Source: Syntrophaceae bacterium UBA5744
GTDB lineage: Bacteria > Desulfobacterota > Syntrophia > Syntrophales > UBA2192
Length of the DNA: 46,319 nt
Direction: 5' to 3'
NCBI GenBank assembly: GCA_002419215.1
Contig: DIFQ01000128.1
Coordinates: 1-46,319 of the forward strand
Part shown: positions 37,928-45,665 of the stretch, piece after piece
Position numbering within the stretch: position 1 is the stretch's first letter
How the letters are laid out: the number at the start of each line of letters is the position of its first letter
The notes under the pieces: generated by a model
Seen by the model: only the letters and a program-made list of their open reading frames with translations
Databases searched by the model: none
Told to the model about the DNA's origin: nothing
Translations under genes and position numbers: made by a program

Positions 37928-39184
37928 ATGAAGGCCCGGCTCATCACCCTGATCGCTGCGCTTCTTCTTCCCCTGATCCTCATTCTATCCTCGTCCACAA
38001 CCGCCCAGAACCAGAGCGGCAGCTGCGTCACCTGTCACACCGACGAGGCTGCGCTCAAGAAGACATGCAAGCCCTTCGTCAAACCCGAGGGCGAGGCGGA
38101 AGGGTGAGCGGGGGCGCCTCCGCCGGTCAAGGCGGAGACCTTCCACCTGACATTCCTCGTCGACCGCAAGCTCGTCGAGACGGACAAGCACTTCGAAAAG
38201 GGCTGCCTTTACTGCCACAAGGGAAACGACAAGGCCGACGACAAGGACGCCGCCCACGAGGGCATGGTGAAACGCCCCTCCAATGACCTGGCCCTCTGCG
38301 GCGAGTGCCACCAGGAGATCGCCGCGAACTACAAAAAATCCCTTCATTACACTACGATCGGCCAGCGCAACCGGGTCATCAAGAGGATGTCGAAGGAGGA
38401 GGCGAAGACCTTCGACGAGAAGGTCTTCGAAAAATCCTGCCGTTCCTGCCACGCCTCCTGTGGGGACTGCCACGTGAAGTCGCCGGCCATCGCCGGGGTG
38501 AGCCTGGGCCTCATCAACAAGCACAAGTTCGTGCGGAAAGACGAGGGAAAGACCTGCGCATACTGTCACGGGGGCCGCGTCTACCCCGAGTACACGGGCG
38601 AGTACGGCGGCAACGCCGACGTGCACTACCAGAAGGGCATGATGTGCATGGACTGCCACACCATGGACGAACTCCACGGCGACGGCAAGGCGTACCAGCT
38701 CAAGGAGGAAGTCCGCGACCGGCCTCGCTGCACCGACTGCCACGAGCCGGGCCGGGAGGTGAAGCTGACGGCCCGCGTCGGCCACCTCAAGCACAGCGGC
38801 AGCGCCAGCTGCTACGCCTGCCACTCGGCGGGCGAGTACCGCCAGTGCTTCAACTGCCACGGCGGGCACTCCGAGGCCAAGCCCGGTTTCTATATCGGGA
38901 CGAGCCCGCGCAACCACAGGGAGATCACGACCCTGCGCATCATCCCCACGGTGCGCGACACATTCAAACCACAAGGTATCCGGCAGGCGAATTTCGACGC
39001 CCTTCCCAACTACTGGGATGCCCCGATCCACAATATCCGAAAGCGCACAGAACGGACGCGCAACTGCGACACCTGCCACGAAGACCGGAAGGGTTTCCTC
39101 ACCATGGAGACCCTGCTGAAGGACAGCTCGCGGGTGAACCTCGAGCTGATCAAAAAACCAAAGCCTATCCCTGTAAGTCAATAA
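37928..39184 (+). CDS. Exported 11-heme c-type cytochrome with an in-frame UGA (candidate selenoprotein)
   Basis: If the in-frame UGA at 38105-38107 (codon 60) is read as selenocysteine, the product is 418 residues. The ATG at 37928 has GAGGAT upstream and a signal peptide (ARLITLIAALLLPLILILS). One CxxCH (CVTCH) lies before the UGA and ten after it (CLYCH, CGECH, CRSCH, CGDCH, CAYCH, CMDCH, CTDCH, CYACH, CFNCH, CDTCH), so both parts belong to one gene in one frame. A SECIS-like hairpin follows the UGA. The alternative is a nonsense mutation or a sequencing error. If unread, translation would stop after 59 residues and the downstream ATG at 38264 would lack the signal peptide. It leads the cytochrome/rhodanese cluster. 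Confidence 0.72.
38105..38137 (+). promoter_or_regulatory. Candidate selenocysteine codon and SECIS hairpin
   Basis: UGA at 38105-38107, then a 7-bp stem CTCCGCC (38118-38124) with GGCGGAG (38131-38137) and the loop GGTCAA. The loop starts 17 nt after UGA, as in E. coli fdhF, and contains GGUC, the element SelB recognises there. It is inside the coding sequence, as bacterial SECIS elements are. Confidence 0.6.
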
Positions 39185-39197
39185 AAAGGAGGTTCTC

Positions 39198-40082
39198 ATG
39201 GGTAAAGCGAAAATGAAAGTCCTGGTCGGCCTGCTGGCCGTTCTCCTGATCCTGCCGGCAGCCGCATTTGCGGCAGAGCCCTTCGTCACGACGGAGTGGC
39301 TCCAGGCCAATCTCTCCAAGGTGACCGTTCTCGACGTCCGCAAGGTCGAGGAGTACAACGACGGGCACATCCCCGGCTCCATCAACGTCTTCTACGGCGT
39401 CTGGGGCATCAAGAAGGGCGTACTCATGAACGAGCTGCCCTCCGACGACGACCTGAAGGACATCCTGTCGTCGGCAGGCATCGAGCCGACCACGCAGGTT
39501 GTCGTCGTGTCCAAGGGCGAAACGATGCCGCTGCGCACCGACGCGACGCGGGTCGCCTGGACCCTGCGCTACGCCGGCGTGGAGAACGCGGCCGTCCTGG
39601 GCGGGGGCATCGAAAAATGGATCGCGGACAAGAAGCCCCTCTCGAAGGACGCCGTGAAGCCCAAGGCGAAGCCCTACCGGGGAAAGTTCAACAAGCAATT
39701 CCTTGCGAACAAGGCCTACGTCCTGGGCGCACTGGGCAAGGCCGTGCTCGCCGACGTCCGGGCGCCGGAGTTCTTCAAGGGCGAGAAGAAGATGGACTTC
39801 GTGGAGAAGGCCGGCCGCATCAAGGGCGCCGTGAACCTGCCCCCCGGCCTGCTCTACAACGCGGACAACACCTACAAGGGCAAGGCGGAGATCGAGGCCG
39901 CCGCCAAGCCCATCGTGGGGGCCGATCTCAACAAGGAGATCATCGTCTACTGCGACACGGGCAAGGTCTGCACGACCTGGTGGCTTGCCCTCCACGACCT
40001 GCTGGGCTACAAGAACGTGAAGGTCTACGACGGCTCCTCCATGGAGTGGATGGCGGACCCCGCGACCCCCAAGGAGCCCTGA
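39198..40082 (+). CDS. Exported tandem rhodanese (sulfurtransferase)
   Basis: The product is 294 residues. The ATG at 39198 has GGAGG upstream. A signal peptide (MKVLVGLLAVLLILPAAAFA) exports it. Two rhodanese domains follow: the first has VLDVRKVEEYNDGHIPGS but no Cys at the active position (VVVVSKGETMPL), and the second has LADVRAPEFFKG with IVYCDTGKVCTTWW, holding the catalytic Cys. It should transfer sulfane sulfur between thiols or thiosulfate and cyanide-type acceptors in the periplasm. It lies 14 bp after the cytochrome gene, so it is part of that operon. Persulfide handling near cytochromes suggests a sulfur- or selenium-linked electron pathway. Confidence 0.85.
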   Translation: MGKAKMKVLVGLLAVLLILPAAAFAAEPFVTTEWLQANLSKVTVLDVRKVEEYNDGHIPGSINVFYGVWGIKKGVLMNELPSDDDLKDILSSAGIEPTTQVVVVSKGETMPLRTDATRVAWTLRYAGVENAAVLGGGIEKWIADKKPLSKDAVKPKAKPYRGKFNKQFLANKAYVLGALGKAVLADVRAPEFFKGEKKMDFVEKAGRIKGAVNLPPGLLYNADNTYKGKAEIEAAAKPIVGADLNKEIIVYCDTGKVCTTWWLALHDLLGYKNVKVYDGSSMEWMADPATPKEP

Positions 40083-40105
40083 GCCGAGCGGAATCGTCCT
40101 GAACG

Positions 40106-40135
40106 GATCCCGGCGCCCCGCGGGGCGCCGGGATC
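40106..40135. terminator. Perfect 30-bp palindrome in the cytochrome operon
   Basis: GATCCCGGCGCCCC-GCGGGGCGCCGGGATC is fully self-complementary, a 15-bp GC-rich stem. It lies 24 bp after the rhodanese stop. No U-run follows (TCACAAAAATGC), so partial termination or mRNA processing is more likely than a full stop. Confidence 0.55.
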
Positions 40136-40206
40136 TCACAAAAATGCGCTTCCGGAATTTGAACCGAACATTTTTCGTCTTGCTGCTCTGAACTGCGGGG
40201 ACTCTC

Positions 40207-42216
40207 ATGAGCCGGTTCAAGAAAGCCTGTGCCCTCACTCTACTGGCCCTGTTCGTGCCGCTCACGCTCGATGCCGCGCGCGCGCCGGACTGGAAGCACG
40301 AGGACATCTGGCTCAAGAATGAGTTCGGGCAGCGCATCACCCCCACCCGCAACAGCACCGATCCCTACTCGCCGCGCAAGACCTGCGGGACCTGCCACGG
40401 CTACATGACCGTCACATCGGGCACGCACTTCCAGCAGGGCTTCGACGAGATGAAAGACGGCTACGACCCGAAGCGCCCCTGGGTCCTCTCGCCGGGCAAC
40501 TTCGGCAAGGGGGGAGACCCGGGCACCTTCACAGAAAGGGTGGCCGCGAAGAAAAACGCCGGTGCCCGCGACATGGGCCGCTCCACCTACGATTGGATCG
40601 CCGGCGGCGGCAAGATCGGCGCCAAGGGCCAGCTCATCGCCACGGCGCCCGGATGGACCCACCCGGGCGGGGGCCCGATGGAGTTCGGCAGGAAGGCCGA
40701 CGGCAGGCGCGACCTCTCGAAAAACCTCGCCCAGGGCGAGCCGCTGAAACCCCTGCCCCTGGACGGGGACTACTCCTCCCGATACACGCCTGACGGGAAG
40801 AGCCGCTTCCGGGCAAGCGGCGTCGTAGAAGGCGACTGCCTGATGTGCCACCTCAAGGGCTACCGGCTCGACGAGCGAAACCGGCAGCTCAGCCTGCGTA
40901 ACTACCGCTGGGCCGCAACGGCCGGCGCAGGGTTGGGCGAGATCCGGGGAGCCGTGTACACGTTCAACAACCCCGATGCCGGGCCGGCTGTCGAGGGCTA
41001 CGACAGGGGTTCGTGGAATTTTTCCACCCGCCCCGCAGTACGTTATGCATGGCAGGACCGGAAATTCTTCACACCCGAGGGAAAATTCAAGGGCAGCGCC
41101 CGGATCAACAAATCCGTCGAGACGGAAAACTGCACGCAGTGCCACCGACCGATGGACGGTCAGAAATCGGGCACCCTCTACCTGCCGGCGGGCGATCTGC
41201 ACCTCAAGGCGGGGCTGCGCTGCGCCGACTGCCACACCCTGGCCGGAAAGACGCAGGCCGAACGCCTCCGGCACCGGATCGGCAAGGGGTGGTCGCCCAC
41301 GGCCACGGCCCGCAACGATCTGGACGGCGGGGGAATGAAGACCTGTGCGAACTGCCACCTCGAAGACCAGTACAGGCCGACCCGGGCGGGGATGCCGAAG
41401 GAGGCAAAGAACCCCGACAACATCCACCGCTCGCTCTTCCACAAGGCGACGTTCCACTTCTACCTGCTGCACTGCACGTCCTGCCACGCCTCGGAGCGGA
41501 AGACCCGCAGCGTCTATCTCGTGGATCACAGCACGGGACAGCCGGCGTGGTACTCGACCGACAAGGCGGGCCTCGTCACCCGGCCCGAGGAGTTCAGGCA
41601 GATGGCCTCCGAGCTCTGGAAGCCCTGGACGGACCGCCATGAGCGCGTCAAAGGGGACGGCGAGCGCTACGTGCCTGCGGTGCCCAAGGTAAGGCAGTGG
41701 TTCGGTGAGATGCTTTCCGAGGGGGTCGTGAGGCCCATCGGCCTGGAGGCCGTGCGCAAAGCCGCTGCGGGGCAGAAGAAGCTCTCGACCGTCGAGGTCG
41801 TCACCCACACGGGCGGGAAGGTGAAACAGAAGACGGTGGCCACCGAGGACGATATCCTGCTCATGGTCAAGGCCCTGGGCGGCATGGGGTACCGGAACGT
41901 CGTCTTCGTGGCCGACCAGCTATACGAACTGAAAAAGGACAAGATCCAGGGCCGCCCGGCGCCCGCGCTGACGCGGGCCGTGATGTTCCCCATCTATCAC
42001 GGCAACCTGCCCGTGTCGGCCAAGAAGACCCTCGGACAGAAGGGAAAGCCCGACGGGTGCGCGGACTGCCACGCCGACAACGCACCCTACTTCACGAAGC
42101 TGAAGGTTCGGGGTGTCGGCAAATTCCTCAAGGACAGCTACCCCGTGCCGAAAGAGCCCATCGCGGAGCCGCAGATGATGGAATGGGGCATGACGGGTGT
42201 TCCGCCCTCGGAGTAA
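40207..42216 (+). CDS. Exported seven-heme c-type cytochrome
   Basis: The product is 669 residues with a signal peptide (MSRFKKACALTLLALFVPLTLDAARA). Seven CxxCH motifs occur: CGTCH, CLMCH, CTQCH, CADCH, CANCH, CTSCH and CADCH. They are spaced widely, with long heme-free stretches (residues 80-200 and 420-600), so this is not a compact multiheme wire. The heme-free parts may form a substrate-binding domain. The last heme (DGCADCHADNAPYF) lies near the C terminus. It is probably a periplasmic or surface oxidoreductase subunit. It follows the rhodanese gene across a palindrome and precedes the second rhodanese gene. Confidence 0.85.
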   Translation: MSRFKKACALTLLALFVPLTLDAARAPDWKHEDIWLKNEFGQRITPTRNSTDPYSPRKTCGTCHGYMTVTSGTHFQQGFDEMKDGYDPKRPWVLSPGNFGKGGDPGTFTERVAAKKNAGARDMGRSTYDWIAGGGKIGAKGQLIATAPGWTHPGGGPMEFGRKADGRRDLSKNLAQGEPLKPLPLDGDYSSRYTPDGKSRFRASGVVEGDCLMCHLKGYRLDERNRQLSLRNYRWAATAGAGLGEIRGAVYTFNNPDAGPAVEGYDRGSWNFSTRPAVRYAWQDRKFFTPEGKFKGSARINKSVETENCTQCHRPMDGQKSGTLYLPAGDLHLKAGLRCADCHTLAGKTQAERLRHRIGKGWSPTATARNDLDGGGMKTCANCHLEDQYRPTRAGMPKEAKNPDNIHRSLFHKATFHFYLLHCTSCHASERKTRSVYLVDHSTGQPAWYSTDKAGLVTRPEEFRQMASELWKPWTDRHERVKGDGERYVPAVPKVRQWFGEMLSEGVVRPIGLEAVRKAAAGQKKLSTVEVVTHTGGKVKQKTVATEDDILLMVKALGGMGYRNVVFVADQLYELKKDKIQGRPAPALTRAVMFPIYHGNLPVSAKKTLGQKGKPDGCADCHADNAPYFTKLKVRGVGKFLKDSYPVPKEPIAEPQMMEWGMTGVPPSE

Positions 42217-42308
42217 TCAGGGTATCGGGTCTCGCGTCTCGTGTATGGGGTGAAGAAAAGATGGGGACAGGGGACAGGGGACAGGATACAGAAGATAGGG
42301 TTTCGGGT
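42217..42308. repeat. Degenerate heptad repeat before the rhodanese lipoprotein
   Basis: GGGTATCGGGTCTCGCGTC and GGGGACAGGGGACAGGGGACAGG, then ATAGGGTTTCGGGTATG. The tract runs up to the start codon of the next gene, so it makes up that gene's leader. Confidence 0.65.
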
Positions 42309-43076
42309 ATGAGGAAGGAACCGGCACATAGAGCAAGATCACGAGCGCGGTGGATCCTGTCCGCCATGCTGGTGCTGTTCGTTGCCCTGGCGGCGTGCGG
42401 CAAGCCCGCGGAGGCGCCGCCGCCATGGAAGCTCATCGATGCCTCGACACTTCGCGCCATGATGGCATCGGACAAGGAACTCCTGGTGTTCAACACGATG
42501 AGCGAGATCGAGTGCCTCGATCACCGGATTCCCGGCACGAAGTGCCTGGCCTGCGAGGAAATCGAAAACGATGTCACGCTTCTCCCGGCCGACAAGGACC
42601 GGGTCATCGTCTTCTACTGCGAGAGCGCGGGATGCTACCGGAGTTGTCGGGGCGCCGGCGCGGCCGTCAAGGCCGGTTACAAGCAGGTCCATGTCCTCGA
42701 CAGGGGAATGCCCGCCTGGAAGCAGTCGGGGTATGCCATGGAATCGATCGAGCGGATCCCCCGGGGATCCATCCAGTCGGTGCGGGCCTCTGCGCTCAAG
42801 CAGATGATCGCGGAGCGCAAAGACCTTCTCCTCGTCGATCTCCGCTCGGAGCAGTCCTACAGGGAAGGGCACATCGAGGGTGCGGTGAATTTCCCGCTTT
42901 ACAGGCTCAGCCGCAGCTATGCGAAGATCCCGCTGGACCGCATACTGGTTCTCATCGACGACCAGGGCTTCCGGACCTTCCTGGCGGGCAGTTATCTTGA
43001 AATGAAAGGCTACCAGGTCTTGAGGCTCTTCGGCGGCATGCAGGCCTGGCAGGAGATGCAGGCAAAGAAGCAATAG
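42309..43076 (+). CDS. Tandem rhodanese lipoprotein
   Basis: The product is 255 residues from the ATG at 42309. The start is uncertain because a repeat fills the leader and the ribosome site is weak. A lipobox (LVLFVALAAC) makes it a membrane lipoprotein. The first rhodanese domain carries the active Cys (VIVFYCESAGCYRSCRG), with extra Cys in KCLACEE. The second domain (LLLVDLRSEQSYREGHIEG) has IDDQGFRTFL where the Cys should be, so it is degenerate. This is the reverse of the exported rhodanese upstream, whose second domain is active. It may dock sulfur chemistry to the membrane next to the cytochrome b fusion encoded 13 bp later. Confidence 0.82.
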   Translation: MRKEPAHRARSRARWILSAMLVLFVALAACGKPAEAPPPWKLIDASTLRAMMASDKELLVFNTMSEIECLDHRIPGTKCLACEEIENDVTLLPADKDRVIVFYCESAGCYRSCRGAGAAVKAGYKQVHVLDRGMPAWKQSGYAMESIERIPRGSIQSVRASALKQMIAERKDLLLVDLRSEQSYREGHIEGAVNFPLYRLSRSYAKIPLDRILVLIDDQGFRTFLAGSYLEMKGYQVLRLFGGMQAWQEMQAKKQ

Positions 43077-43089
43077 GGCGAGATTGCAG

Positions 43090-44976
43090 ATGGAAGGGCT
43101 CAAAGGGATGAACATCGCGACGGGAAGGCATTGGAGCCATCTCTTTTCGGGAGCGCTCGTGCTGCTGGCGGCATCCGCAGTCCTCTGCCTGCCCGTCACT
43201 GCCCCGGCTGCCCAGGACTGCCGGTTCTGCCACGACGAGCCGCTCTACCGCGTCGACTTCAACCATTCGATCCACGCCGGCAACGGATGCACGAGCTGCC
43301 ATGTGGGGATCACGGACATCGAGAAGCACCGCGACGGAAAGGAAAAGCCCGCCCCCGTCAACTGCGGCAGCTGCCACGAGAAAATCGCGAAGGAGTACCT
43401 GAGCAACTTCCACTACATCCAGGAAGACTTCCGCTGCAGCGACTGCCACCGGAACATCCACGCGATCCGGAAGAACGAAAACAAGAACGTCAAACTGGCC
43501 ATCATCGAAAAGTGCACCGAGTGCCACGGCAACGAGGACTACACGGCCTCCGGCCACGGCGAGGCCGTTCAGAAGGGAAATCAGGACGCGGCGGCCTGCT
43601 CCGACTGCCATGGCCATCACGACACCCAGGTTTTCCACACCTCGCTGGAGCAATACCCGGCCGAAGCCCGCGAGTTCTACACCCAGAAGTGCAAGCGCTG
43701 CCACGCCGACAGCGCCATGATGACGCGAAACAACCTCTCCGACAAGATGGTGGCCTACTACGAGGGCACCTACCACGGAAAGGTCCAGGAACTGGGCTAC
43801 CCGGCGCCGGTGGCCGGCTGCGGCGACTGCCACACGAAGCACAACATCCTGCCGAAGGAAGACCCGCGCTCGAGCATCCACCCGGACAATCTCGAGACCA
43901 ACTGCGGGCGCTGCCATACGGGGTTCCACGCCCGCTTCCTGAGCTATCAGGCGCATCCCGACTACACGGACCGGGCCAAGTATCCGGCCCTGTACGTCAC
44001 ATTTCTCTTCATGGGGGCGCTTCTTGTCGGGACACTCGCATTTTTCTGGGTCCACACGATCCTGTGGTGGCGGAAGGTCTACTGGGAACACGACCGCATG
44101 GAAAGGGAGGGGATCGTCCCGCCCTCGGCGGTCGCAACGGGGGAAGGCCTGGAGCAGATCGAGCGCTTCTCCGTCAAGTACCGGATCATGCATGTTCTCC
44201 TGGTGCTCTCCTTCTTCACGCTCGTCCTGACCGGGTTCCCCCTGAAGTATGCGGGCACGGAGTGGGCGCAGGCGATCACTCGACTCTGGGGAGGGGCGCA
44301 CATGTCCGGTCTCTTCCATCGCGGCGCGGCCTTTATCCTGATCGTGGGGATGGCCTATGTCAGCCTCGAATCCGTGCGGTTCCTCTTCCCCAGGGGCGAG
44401 GGCAAAAAGGGCTGGCTCGGCCGGCTGCTCGGCCCCGACTCCCTCTTCCCGAACCTGAAAGACCTCCAGGACTTCAAGGGCATGATCCGGTGGTTCTTCA
44501 ACAAGGGCGAGCCGCCGAAATTCGACCGCTGGACCTACTGGGAAAAGTTCGACTTCCTGGCCGTCTTCTGGGGCATGTTCGCCATCGGCGGCTCGGGGAT
44601 CCTGCTCTGGAAGCCCGAGTGGTCCTCCTACCTCGTGCCCGGGTGGGTCATGAACATCGCAGCCCTCGTGCACTCCGAAGAGGCACTGCTGGCAGCCCTG
44701 TTTATCTTTACGATCCATTTTTTCAATACGCACTTCATCCCGAACAAGTTCCCCATGGACCGGCTCATCTTCACGGGGACCTACCGGCTCGAGGAACTCA
44801 AGGAGCAGAGGCCCCTGGAGTACGAGCGCCTGATGACAGAGGGGCGCCTGGAGTCCATGAAGCGAGGGCACCCGAGCATCCCGCTGAAGCTCATCTCGGC
44901 CACCTTCGGCCTGGGAAGCCTGCTGCTGGGGCTGTTCCTGACCGTGGCCATCCTGTGGTCGATCCTGTTCGGGTAA
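43090..44976 (+). CDS. Nine-heme cytochrome c fused to a membrane cytochrome b
   Basis: The product is 628 residues from the ATG at 43090; the ATG at 43108 is possible. A signal-anchor (LVLLAASAVLCLPVTAPAAQ) opens the chain. Nine CxxCH motifs (CRFCH, CTSCH, CGSCH, CSDCH, CTECH, CSDCH, CKRCH, CGDCH, CGRCH) fill the first half. After a TM helix (TFLFMGALLVGTLAFFWVHTI) comes a four-helix cytochrome b-like domain: YRIMHVLLVLSFFTLVLTGF, HRGAAFILIVGMAYVS, FLAVFWGMFAIGGSGILLW and LVHSEEALLAALFIFTIHFFNTHF, with His at ligand positions. A quinone-linked b-type domain joined to nine c hemes gives a one-protein quinol-to-periplasm path and is likely the electron entry or exit of the cluster. A terminator follows. 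Confidence 0.85.
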   Translation: MEGLKGMNIATGRHWSHLFSGALVLLAASAVLCLPVTAPAAQDCRFCHDEPLYRVDFNHSIHAGNGCTSCHVGITDIEKHRDGKEKPAPVNCGSCHEKIAKEYLSNFHYIQEDFRCSDCHRNIHAIRKNENKNVKLAIIEKCTECHGNEDYTASGHGEAVQKGNQDAAACSDCHGHHDTQVFHTSLEQYPAEAREFYTQKCKRCHADSAMMTRNNLSDKMVAYYEGTYHGKVQELGYPAPVAGCGDCHTKHNILPKEDPRSSIHPDNLETNCGRCHTGFHARFLSYQAHPDYTDRAKYPALYVTFLFMGALLVGTLAFFWVHTILWWRKVYWEHDRMEREGIVPPSAVATGEGLEQIERFSVKYRIMHVLLVLSFFTLVLTGFPLKYAGTEWAQAITRLWGGAHMSGLFHRGAAFILIVGMAYVSLESVRFLFPRGEGKKGWLGRLLGPDSLFPNLKDLQDFKGMIRWFFNKGEPPKFDRWTYWEKFDFLAVFWGMFAIGGSGILLWKPEWSSYLVPGWVMNIAALVHSEEALLAALFIFTIHFFNTHFIPNKFPMDRLIFTGTYRLEELKEQRPLEYERLMTEGRLESMKRGHPSIPLKLISATFGLGSLLLGLFLTVAILWSILFG

Positions 44977-45000
44977 CCGGTGGAATGGGAACCGAAGATC

Positions 45001-45038
45001 AGGCAGAGTTCATTGGGCTCTGCCTTTTTTGCTTTTTT
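45001..45038 (+). terminator. Rho-independent terminator of the cytochrome cluster
   Basis: AGGCAGAG (45001-45008) pairs with CTCTGCCT (45018-45025) and is followed by TTTTTGCTTTTTT. Confidence 0.88.
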
Positions 45039-45158
45039 CATGCTATGTGTTAAAGAAGTGGCTCGTGATTAGTGACTTGTGGCTTGTAACAAAAGAATTC
45101 CAAATTCTTCACCAGCCACTAACCACAAAACACCAGTCACAGCCGCATAGCGGCGCAT

Positions 45159-45647
45159 ATGGACCAGCCCATGGGCCTCATCGGCGACATCTTCGGCATC
45201 GGCAAGGACAGCGGCAACCTCCTGCGGGACCTGGCGGAGATCCGCAAGAAGACGCGGGGTGATCGGAACCGCCTTCTCTCGGAGATCGAGTTCAACGCCG
45301 CCCTCATCCTCGAGCATTGCCTCAAGATGGGGGCTGACGAGGCCAAGGTCATCGCCAGGCTGAAGCTTGAAAACCTCACCAGGCTGATCGACGAAGGGTT
45401 CGATTTCTCGACGGTACGGAAGGGAACGGTCAATGAAACCATGGTGAAGGACGTGCCCGTGCTCCGCAAGTACGCGGGCATTGACCTGGAGGGATTCCTG
45501 AAACGGATCCGTTTTCATCTCGAACAACTGAAGCTGTTGCCGGATCTCTATGACATAAAAAAAACGGACAAGGTGAACATACGCGTGCGTCTCGAAAACC
45601 TCGGAAGGCGATACGTGCTGCTCATCCGGTTTCTGAAAGAACCATAA
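45159..45647 (+). CDS. Helical cytoplasmic protein of unknown function
   Basis: The product is 162 residues with no signal peptide. The chain is charged and mostly helical: NLLRDLAEIRKKTRGDRNRLLSEIEFNAALILEHC, then DEAKVIARLKLENLTRLIDEGFDFSTV, then FLKRIRFHLEQLKLLPDLYDIKKTDKVNIRVRLENLGRRYVLL. It has a long Lys/Arg-rich amphipathic C-terminal helix, and no enzyme or DNA-binding motif is recognised. It starts a new transcription unit after the cluster terminator and lies 18 bp before a thiamine-diphosphate enzyme, so the two may be co-transcribed. Confidence 0.6.
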   Translation: MDQPMGLIGDIFGIGKDSGNLLRDLAEIRKKTRGDRNRLLSEIEFNAALILEHCLKMGADEAKVIARLKLENLTRLIDEGFDFSTVRKGTVNETMVKDVPVLRKYAGIDLEGFLKRIRFHLEQLKLLPDLYDIKKTDKVNIRVRLENLGRRYVLLIRFLKEP

Positions 45648-45665
45648 ACAAGGAAGGAAATGCTT

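Noticed and set aside
38105..38107. Simple pseudogene explanation for the split cytochrome
   Set aside because: Not excluded, but the frame is intact on both sides with all heme motifs conserved, and a SECIS-like hairpin lies exactly where expected, so read-through is preferred.
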